Shown piece by piece: positions 57,128 through 64,000 of a stretch of 64,000 nucleotides of DNA. The number at the start of each line of letters is the position of its first letter. Position 1 is the stretch's first letter. The notes beneath the pieces were generated by a model that was not told the origin of the DNA, searched no databases, and worked only from the letters and a program-made list of their open reading frames with translations. Made by a program: the position numbers and the translations under genes. The stretch is from Candidatus Acidiferrum typicum (GTDB taxonomy: Bacteria; Acidobacteriota; Terriglobia; Acidiferrales; UBA7541). The stretch is from positions 238,180-302,179 of the forward strand of contig JAOAPV010000005.1 of assembly GCA_025463055.1 (NCBI GenBank). The letters are read 5' to 3'.

Positions 57128-57310
57128 TCAGAGTGATACGGCGCGGGTGCGGAAGGAAGGGGTAGTGCCGTATGACGCACCGTCGGTGACGGTCTGCTAA
57201 ATAGAAGCGAGCAGTTACTTAGCGCTACGTTATTGAGCTAGGTGACAGTTGAGGTATAGGATGGCGACCGCTACCCGCTACCGACCCTTAACCGAAGCTG
57301 AAGGAAAGTA

Positions 57311-58129
57311 ATGAGCTGGAACTCGATTCTTAGGATTGCGCTGGCTCGCACTCCTATTGGTACGGCTCTCGGGCGAATCCCTTTGCTTGAGAAGAAGTAT
57401 GTGCGGCATGCCATGCAGCGCGTCAATCACGCGGGTTTGTTCACGGGCGTATACGACAGCCGACTGGCCGCAGAGCAAGATATTCCGGGCAGTCGAAATC
57501 ATGGATGGGACAACGAGCAGTCCGCGCAGATGTGGCTGGGGCATATCGATCGCATGCAGCCTACGGCGTACGCGCCGTTCTTCTGGTTGTCGAATCTTTT
57601 GCGGGAAGGGACGATTCTCCTCGACTATGGCGGCAGCATCGGGCTGAGCTATTACAGCTATGTGCGACGGCAGAACCTTCCGGTGGGCGCGCGGTGGATT
57701 GTGGTGGAATTGCCGCACCTCGCCGCCGAGGGGAAGAAAGTAGCGCTTCGGGAGAATGCGGCACAGTTGGAATTCGTTACCGATCTGGCGTCCACGCCTG
57801 CGTGCGAGATCTTGCTTTGTGCGGGAACGCTTCAATATATAGAGGAGTCCGTAGCGAGCGTTCTCGCAAAGCTGCGTGCCTTGCCGCGACACATACTTAT
57901 CAACAAACTGCCGCTTACCAAGGCGCAGGAGTATTGGACTCTGCAGAACTTTGGCCCGGCCATTTCACCGTATCAGGTTTTCAACGAGAAAGAGTTTCTC
58001 GGTTCGCTGCAAAAGGCGGGCTATTCTCTGCGAGATCGCTGGGAAGTGCCTGAACTGGCGTGCGATGTGCCGTTTCACCCACGCCATTGCGTGCCACAGT
58101 TTTCAGGCTTGTATTTCGAGAAGGCGTAG
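57311..58129 (+). CDS. Putative methyltransferase (TIGR04325-like)
   Basis: FTGVYDS...GWDNEQSAQMWLGHIDRMQPTAYAPFFWLSNLLREGTILLDYGGSIGLSYY...VVELPHLAAEGKKVA...LCAGTLQYIEES. Confidence 0.82.
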   Translation: MSWNSILRIALARTPIGTALGRIPLLEKKYVRHAMQRVNHAGLFTGVYDSRLAAEQDIPGSRNHGWDNEQSAQMWLGHIDRMQPTAYAPFFWLSNLLREGTILLDYGGSIGLSYYSYVRRQNLPVGARWIVVELPHLAAEGKKVALRENAAQLEFVTDLASTPACEILLCAGTLQYIEESVASVLAKLRALPRHILINKLPLTKAQEYWTLQNFGPAISPYQVFNEKEFLGSLQKAGYSLRDRWEVPELACDVPFHPRHCVPQFSGLYFEKA

Positions 58130-58201
58130 CAAGAGCCGATAACCAGGAGGCGATGCGGGGCGTCCAAACTAACGAGCGGGTGGACTGAGAAGGAGGGAGT
58201 G

Positions 58202-59149
58202 ATGAAGCGCAGAGAATTCTTGCGGCATGCGGCTGGAGGGATGGGAGCTGCGGCCCTGATGGGCTCCGCAGGGTTGGCGGCGAAACGCGGGTTGCTCGGT
58301 TCGTCTGCGTGGGCAGACAGGCTTGGGATGACGCAGGAGGCGCGGCGGGAGGCGCGGCTGGCGGCGCGTCCGGCGTTGCCGCGCAAGTTTGCGGCGAATG
58401 AGACGGTGACGATCGGGAAGACGGGGATTCAGACTAGTTTGTTGGCGATGGGGACGGGAACGGTGGGATCGGGGCATCACTCGCATCAGACGGCGCTGGG
58501 CGTCGCGGGATTGTCGGAGATGCTGCTCAACGGCTACGAGCATGGGCTGCGATTTTTCGACGCGGCGGATTCGTATGGCAGCCATCCGCATGTGGCCGAG
58601 GCGCTGAAGCATGTGCCGCGCGACAAAGTGACGGTGCTGACGAAAACATGGGCTCGCGATGCAACGACGGCGCGGGCAGATATCGAGCGATTTCGAAGCG
58701 AACTGGGGACCGATTACATCGACATTTGCTTAATGCACTGCTTGACGGAGGGCGACTGGACGGAGCGGTATCGCGGCGTGATGGACGTGATGGAGGAGGC
58801 GCGGGAGAAGGGCACGATTCGAGCGCATGGTTGCTCGTGCCACTCGATTGAGGCGCTGCGGACGGCGACGAAATCTCCGTGGGTGCAGGTGCATTTGGTG
58901 CGAATTAATCCCGTCGGGTCGTTCATGGATTCGGACCCGCAGACCGTGGTCAGCGTGATACGGGAGATGAAGGCGGCTGGGAAGGGAATCGTGGGGATGA
59001 AGATTTTGGGTCAGGGATCTATGCGTGATAGGCAGGATGAAGCGCTGAAATTCGCGCTGGGATTGGGATTGCTGGATGCGTTTACGATTGGCGCGGAGAA
59101 CAGGACGGAGCAGGAGGATTTGATCCGGCGGATTGGTATGGCGGCGTAA
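58202..59149 (+). CDS. Aldo/keto reductase with Tat-like leader
   Basis: MKRREFLRHAAGGMGAAALMG; NGYEHGLRFFDAADSYGSHPHVAEALKHVPRDKVTVLTKTW. Confidence 0.93.
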   Translation: MKRREFLRHAAGGMGAAALMGSAGLAAKRGLLGSSAWADRLGMTQEARREARLAARPALPRKFAANETVTIGKTGIQTSLLAMGTGTVGSGHHSHQTALGVAGLSEMLLNGYEHGLRFFDAADSYGSHPHVAEALKHVPRDKVTVLTKTWARDATTARADIERFRSELGTDYIDICLMHCLTEGDWTERYRGVMDVMEEAREKGTIRAHGCSCHSIEALRTATKSPWVQVHLVRINPVGSFMDSDPQTVVSVIREMKAAGKGIVGMKILGQGSMRDRQDEALKFALGLGLLDAFTIGAENRTEQEDLIRRIGMAA

Positions 59150-59277
59150 CTAAAGCAAGAAGGATTTAACACAGAGGACGCTGAGTTCAGGGCACAGAGA
59201 AGACAGAGTTGCGGGTGGGGAACATCTGGACTGTAGGGCAATTGACGGCGATTCGCGGGGGGCTGGAACATGGAAGC

Positions 59278-59625
59278 ATGGACACTGTGGCTTCCAAATC
59301 ACCGCGACGCAGCGGACGGGCCTTCTTGAAGATGAGACTGAACGCGAAGGGACGCGCGCACGACGGGCGAAAGTTTCGCGAGACGTGCGAAACCGTGGTG
59401 GTGAATGCGCACGGTGCGCTAATTCTGCTGAAGCATGAGATGGATAACGGCGAGATGGTGGTGCTGACGCATCCCGAGACGATGGAAGAGCAGGAATGCC
59501 GCGTGGTGTTTCTAGGAGAGCCGGCGGATCGGCAGCGCGTGGGTGTGGAGTTTCTTACGCCGGCGCCGCGCTTTTGGGGGCTGGACCTCGGTGAGGATGT
59601 CCGGCCAGCCGGCGAACGGAACTAA
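59278..59625 (+). CDS. PilZ-like domain protein
   Basis: GRKFRETCETVVVNAHGALILLKHEMDNGEMVVLTHPETMEEQECRVVFLGE...VGVEFLTPAPRFWGL. Confidence 0.75.
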   Translation: MDTVASKSPRRSGRAFLKMRLNAKGRAHDGRKFRETCETVVVNAHGALILLKHEMDNGEMVVLTHPETMEEQECRVVFLGEPADRQRVGVEFLTPAPRFWGLDLGEDVRPAGERN

Positions 59626-59635
59626 TCAGCGAAAT

Positions 59636-60304
59636 TCACTGGGAAACTTTGATCGGAGTTGGTCGTGGCGCGGCCGCGTTGGCGTGAGCTGTGCGCCGGC
59701 GCCGTAAGAGCCATTCGCCCACGCGCCAGGCCAGCAGCAATCCCAAGATGGCCGCGTAGGTAAGCGGGCGGATGACCGCGGATTTCACTTGCCAGTAGTA
59801 GTGAATCACTCCACAGACCGCGCTGATGTAGATGGCGCGATGCAGGATGCGCCAGCGGCGGCCGCCGAGGCGGCGAATCCAGCCGGCCGTGGATGTAATC
59901 GCGAGAGGAATGAGCAGGGTGAACGCGAGGAAGCCCACCGTGATGAAGGGGCGCTTGTAGACGTCTTTCCAGATTTCATGGATGTCGAAAAGTTTGTCGA
60001 ACCAGAGATAGGTGGTGAAGTGCAGGCAGGCGTAGAAAAAGGCGAAGAGGCCGAGCATGCGGCGGAAGCGGATCAGCTCGGGCAGGTGAAGAACCTGGCG
60101 CAGCGGCGTGATGGTCAGCGTGATCACCAGGAAGCGCAGAGCCCAGTCGCCCGTGGCGTGCTGGATAAACTCGAGCGGATTGGCGAGGGTGTAACCGCGA
60201 ACGAAGGGCCAGACGATGGCGGCGAGCGGGCCGAGGCACACGAGGAAGAGAACGGCTTTGGTCCACTTGCTGGAGAGGATCTTGCTGGCGAGATAGTTTT
60301 GCAC
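59636..60304 (-). CDS. msrQ: Heme-binding membrane subunit MsrQ
   Basis: Ferric-reductase-like TMs: ALRFLVITLTITPLRQVLHLPELIRFRRMLGLFAFFYACLHFTTYLWFD; adjacent msrP. Confidence 0.94.
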   Translation of the reverse strand: MQNYLASKILSSKWTKAVLFLVCLGPLAAIVWPFVRGYTLANPLEFIQHATGDWALRFLVITLTITPLRQVLHLPELIRFRRMLGLFAFFYACLHFTTYLWFDKLFDIHEIWKDVYKRPFITVGFLAFTLLIPLAITSTAGWIRRLGGRRWRILHRAIYISAVCGVIHYYWQVKSAVIRPLTYAAILGLLLAWRVGEWLLRRRRTAHANAAAPRPTPIKVSQ

Positions 60305-60318
60305 GCCGCGATTCCCGC

Positions 60319-61281
60319 CTAGTAGTTCTTGCGCAGATCCAAACCGGTGTAGAGGCTGGCGACCTGGTCACCGTAGCCGTTGAACATCAGCGTTTTGTGA
60401 GACTTGAAAAACTCGGGGAGGCGGCGCTCGCGAGCCTGGCTCCAGCGCGGATGATCGACTTCGGGGTTGACGTTGGAGTAGAAGCCATACTCTCGCGGGG
60501 CATAGAGGTTCCAGGTCGAATCCGGCTGGTCTTTCACGAAGCGGATTTTCACCAGCGACTTGATGCTCTTGAATCCGTATTTCCACGGCAGGATCATGCG
60601 CACGGGAGCGCCGTCCTGATTGGGCAGCGTTTCGCCGTACATGCCGACACAAAGTAGGGCCAGCGGGTGCATGGCTTCATCGAGACGCAAGCCTTCGACG
60701 TACGGCAACGCAATCCCGGCCTCTCTACCCAGCGGCATTTGACTCGGATCGTAATAGCTTTCGAAAGCGACAAAGCGCGCCTTCGCCGTCGGCTCGACTA
60801 GCTTTGCCAGCGTGCTGAAGGAGAAACCAATCCAGGGAACCACGATGGACCAGCCCTCGACGCAGCGATGCCGGTAGATGCGCTCTTCGAGAGGCGCGAG
60901 CTTGAGGATTTCGTCTATGGAGAACTTGCGCGGTTTCGCGACTTCGCCACTGACGGCAACGGTCCAGGGGGACGTCACAAATTTTTGCGCGTTCTTGGCG
61001 GGCTGCTCTTTGTCGACGCCGAATTCGTAGAAGTTGTTGTAATGGCTTACGACGTCGAAGGTGTTGATTTTCTCGTCTGTGCTGAAAGGACCTTTGATGG
61101 TGGTAAGTTTCGTGCCAGCTTGCACGCTTGGCGAGGGAACAGCGACATCATAAAGACGCTTGCCTGCAAAGGCCGCGATCGCTGTGATGCCGACGCCACG
61201 CAGGAATTTGCGGCGGTCCAGATAGACCGACTTTGGCGTCACATCCGCATACGTTAGATGTCCGGGCTTTTGAGGCGCCAT
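60319..61281 (-). CDS. msrP: Protein-methionine-sulfoxide reductase catalytic subunit MsrP
   Basis: DRRKFLRGVGITAIAAFAG leader; YRHRCVEGWSIVVPWIGF; RMILPWKYGFKSIKSLVKIRF. Confidence 0.95.
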   Translation of the reverse strand: MAPQKPGHLTYADVTPKSVYLDRRKFLRGVGITAIAAFAGKRLYDVAVPSPSVQAGTKLTTIKGPFSTDEKINTFDVVSHYNNFYEFGVDKEQPAKNAQKFVTSPWTVAVSGEVAKPRKFSIDEILKLAPLEERIYRHRCVEGWSIVVPWIGFSFSTLAKLVEPTAKARFVAFESYYDPSQMPLGREAGIALPYVEGLRLDEAMHPLALLCVGMYGETLPNQDGAPVRMILPWKYGFKSIKSLVKIRFVKDQPDSTWNLYAPREYGFYSNVNPEVDHPRWSQARERRLPEFFKSHKTLMFNGYGDQVASLYTGLDLRKNY

Positions 61282-61544
61282 TAATCCCTTTCGGGTCGCA
61301 AAACTCCGACCCTCCTTATTATGCTACGTTTGGCGGCCCGGATTGGATGGGCGCTGCCCCGCAGTCTCCAAGCGACACAAGGCGCAGACGATAGGGAAGT
61401 CTCGGCCGCTTAAAAACGCAAAAATGCGTCTGTTTTTGCGCTATGCTCTGCGTCTAAGCCCGGCCCACGGGCGTAACCTTTTTTGCGTTGCGCCATCCAA
61501 AAGAAACCCAGGTTGCCGTTCGCAATGACGCAGGAGAACAGCTT

Positions 61545-62015
61545 ATGACCAGCTTCTTCGTAAACGGGAAATCTGTCCAGGTGGACGTCGATCCATCGAC
61601 TCCATTGCTGTGGGTGTTGCGGGAGTCGCTGGGATTGACCGGAACAAAATTTGGGTGCGGGATGGCGCTCTGCGGAGCGTGCACCGTGCATTTGGAAGGA
61701 AAAGCGATCCGCTCGTGCGTGGCACCGGTGTCGCGAGCGGAGGGCAAGCACGTAACAACCATTGAGGGGCTGTCCGCCGATTTGACTCATCCGTTGCAAA
61801 AGGCGTGGATTGAACTGGACGTGCCGCAATGCGGCTACTGCCAGTCCGGGCAGATCATGAGTGCGGCGGTGCTGCTGGCCGAGATTCACAAACCCACTGA
61901 CAAAGATATTGATGAGGCGATGGGCGGCAATATTTGCCGCTGCGGAACCTACTCGCGCATCCGGCAAGCCATTCACAGAGCTGCGGAGTTGAGCGATGGA
62001 CGGAGGACGCGATGA
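61545..62015 (+). CDS. Isoquinoline 1-oxidoreductase-type 2Fe-2S subunit (IorA-like)
   Basis: [61 protein letters not shown]. Confidence 0.95.
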   Translation: MTSFFVNGKSVQVDVDPSTPLLWVLRESLGLTGTKFGCGMALCGACTVHLEGKAIRSCVAPVSRAEGKHVTTIEGLSADLTHPLQKAWIELDVPQCGYCQSGQIMSAAVLLAEIHKPTDKDIDEAMGGNICRCGTYSRIRQAIHRAAELSDGRRTR

Positions 62016-64000
62016 GCGCACCGGCGATGGTGGGGCGGCGGGAATTTCTCAAGACGGGCGCGGCTGTGGGCGGCGGACTATTGGTGAGCTGGTATCTGCC
62101 CGTACCTATCGCGAAGGCAGGTACAGCCGCGGCAGCGGAAAATCAGATCGCGTTGAATGCGTTTGTGCGAATTGGCACGGATGAAAGCGTGACGGTGATT
62201 TCCAGCCACTCGGAGATGGGGCAAGGGGTGTACACCTCGCTGCCGATGCTGCTGAACGAGGAACTCGAGGCGGACTGGTCAAAGATTAGCGTCGAAGCAG
62301 CGCCGGTAGACAAAGTTTATAACCATCCCGTATTCGGGATGCAGATGACCGGCGGAAGCACGACATCGCCGGCGGAGTGGGAGCGCTATCGCAAAATGGG
62401 CGCGGTGGCGCGGACGATGCTGGTGACGGCGGCGGCGCAGCAATGGAATGTGGATGCAGGAAGCTGCCAAGTGGAGAAGGGAGTGGTGCATCATCGCGCG
62501 ACGGGCAAGCGTGCAACCTATGGCTCGCTGGCAAGTGCGGCGGCGAAACTCACACCGCCAGCGGAAGTGAAGTTAAAGGATGCAAAGAGCTTCACGTTAA
62601 TCGGCAAACCGACGCGGCGGCTGGACACGCCGTCGAAGACGAACGGCAGCGCGCAATTTGGCCTGGACGTAAGCTTGCCGGGAATGCTCACCGCAGTGGT
62701 GGCGCGGCCGCCGGTATTTGGCGGGAAAGTAGCACGGATTGACGCGACCGAAGCGCTGAAGGTGCCGGGAGTCAAAGCTGTGGAACAGGTGGAGTCTGGC
62801 GTCGCCGTGATTGCCGAGCGATTTTGGCCGGCGAAAGTTGGCAGAGACAAGTTGGTGGTCGAGTGGGATCTGGGCCCGAATGCCGGATTGTCCACCGAGC
62901 AAATGTTGCGCGATTTTTCGGAGCAGTCGAAATCCCCGGGAACGATCGCAAAAAAGACCGGCGATCCCGGTGGCGCGTTGAAGTCGGCGGCAAAGACAAT
63001 TACGGCTGAATACGATGTGCCCTATTTGGCGCACGCCATGATGGAGCCGTTGAATTGCGTTGTGGATTTGCGCGCGGATAGTTGCGAAATCTGGACGGGA
63101 ACACAATTTGAGACCGTGGACCGCGCAAATGCCGCGCAAGTGGCTGGGCTGCCTCCCGAGAAAGTGCAGATTCACACCACTCTGCTCGGCGGCGGGTTTG
63201 GCCGGCGGGCAAATCCGGCATCGGACTTTGTGCGGGAAGCAGTACACGTGGCAAAGGTTGCGAAGGCTCCGGTAAAAGTGGTGTGGACGCGCGAAGATGA
63301 TTTAAAGGGCGGCTGGTACCGCCCAATGTGGCACGACCGCTTTGCGGCCGGGCTCGATGCGAACGGCGAGCCGATCGCGTGGACGCATACCATCGTGGGG
63401 CAGTCCATCATGCAAGGCACGCTGTTCGAATCGTTCATGATCAAGAATGGTGTGGACGGAACTTCCGTGGAAGGCGCAGCAGACATGCAGTACGGCATTC
63501 CCAACCTGCAAGTGGACTTGCACAGTCCGAAGATCGGCGTGCCGGTGCAATGGTGGCGCTCGGTGGGCCATTCCCACACCGGCTTCTCCGTCGAGGCTTT
63601 TCTCGATGAAGTGGCGCATGCCGGCGGAAAAGATCCCTACGAACTGCGGCGGAAGTTGCTGGCGAATCAGCCGCGCATGCTGGGAGTGCTGGAGCTTGCG
63701 GCGCAAAAAGCGAATTGGGGATCGAAGCTGCCAGCGGGAGTCGGCCGCGGGATCGCCGGGCATTTTTCTTTCGACAGCTACGTGGCGCAAGTAGTGGAGG
63801 CGTCTGTAGCAAAGGACGGCGCGGTGCGCGTGCATCGCGTCGTGTGCGCCGTGGATTGCGGCACAGTGATCAACCCGGACACCGTGAAGGCGCAAATGGA
63901 AGGCGGAATCGTTTTTGGGTTGACAGCTGCGCTGAAGACGGAGATTACGCTGAAGGATGGAAAAGTGGAGCAGAGCAATTTCCACGATTACCAGATGCTG
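62012..64000 (+). CDS. Isoquinoline 1-oxidoreductase-type molybdopterin subunit (IorB-like; partial, runs off right edge)
   Basis: Own translation from ATG overlapping the upstream [40 protein letters not shown]...[21 protein letters not shown]...LLGGGFGRR...[23 protein letters not shown], open to position 64000. Confidence 0.95.
   Translation, partial: MSAPAMVGRREFLKTGAAVGGGLLVSWYLPVPIAKAGTAAAAENQIALNAFVRIGTDESVTVISSHSEMGQGVYTSLPMLLNEELEADWSKISVEAAPVDKVYNHPVFGMQMTGGSTTSPAEWERYRKMGAVARTMLVTAAAQQWNVDAGSCQVEKGVVHHRATGKRATYGSLASAAAKLTPPAEVKLKDAKSFTLIGKPTRRLDTPSKTNGSAQFGLDVSLPGMLTAVVARPPVFGGKVARIDATEALKVPGVKAVEQVESGVAVIAERFWPAKVGRDKLVVEWDLGPNAGLSTEQMLRDFSEQSKSPGTIAKKTGDPGGALKSAAKTITAEYDVPYLAHAMMEPLNCVVDLRADSCEIWTGTQFETVDRANAAQVAGLPPEKVQIHTTLLGGGFGRRANPASDFVREAVHVAKVAKAPVKVVWTREDDLKGGWYRPMWHDRFAAGLDANGEPIAWTHTIVGQSIMQGTLFESFMIKNGVDGTSVEGAADMQYGIPNLQVDLHSPKIGVPVQWWRSVGHSHTGFSVEAFLDEVAHAGGKDPYELRRKLLANQPRMLGVLELAAQKANWGSKLPAGVGRGIAGHFSFDSYVAQVVEASVAKDGAVRVHRVVCAVDCGTVINPDTVKAQMEGGIVFGLTAALKTEITLKDGKVEQSNFHDYQML

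Noticed and set aside
1-64000. Search for tRNA, rRNA, CRISPR, transposase, integrase or classical defence systems
   Set aside because: No convincing instance was recognised by eye in ORFs or intergenic DNA; tRNAscan/Infernal and a defence-finder run would be needed to exclude small cases.

Overview
64 kb window of GC-rich bacterial chromosome. Gene content (PadR + ADOP-type permease pairs, hpnH, glycine-rich RRM protein, large carboxypeptidase-regulatory/TonB-dependent receptor) is typical of Acidobacteriota; this lineage call is inference. I support about 50 protein-coding genes. Two run off the window edges and are absent from the ORF track: a PilT-like ATPase at the left edge and an IorB-like molybdopterin subunit at the right edge. 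I found no rRNA, tRNA, CRISPR array, prophage or intact insertion sequence. Most of the window is housekeeping: phoB-phoR-phoU, sucA, hpnH, lipA, thiI, polA, tdh-kbl, HU, pit-DUF47, msrPQ, iorAB. Items most worth a second look: (i) a 91-aa protein resembling archaeal/eukaryotic ribosomal protein eL13, next to thiI and an RRM gene; (ii) a promoter-plus-terminator unit in the long leader of a cold-shock gene, either an sRNA or an attenuator, followed by a small gene with a histone-H1-like K/A-rich tail; (iii) a PilZ-DUF4388-DnaJ-TPR fusion; (iv) a lipoprotein with Ig-like repeats, a trypsin-like domain and a duplicated C-terminal module; (v) two PadR/ADOP cassettes in inverted orientation with palindromic upstream sites; (vi) tandem secreted paralogs, an orphan VapB-like antitoxin, a decapitated ABC substrate-binding gene, and several unexplained hairpins and repeats. 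I did not find one unmistakably new multi-gene system. No database search was run; all family assignments are by motif recognition.
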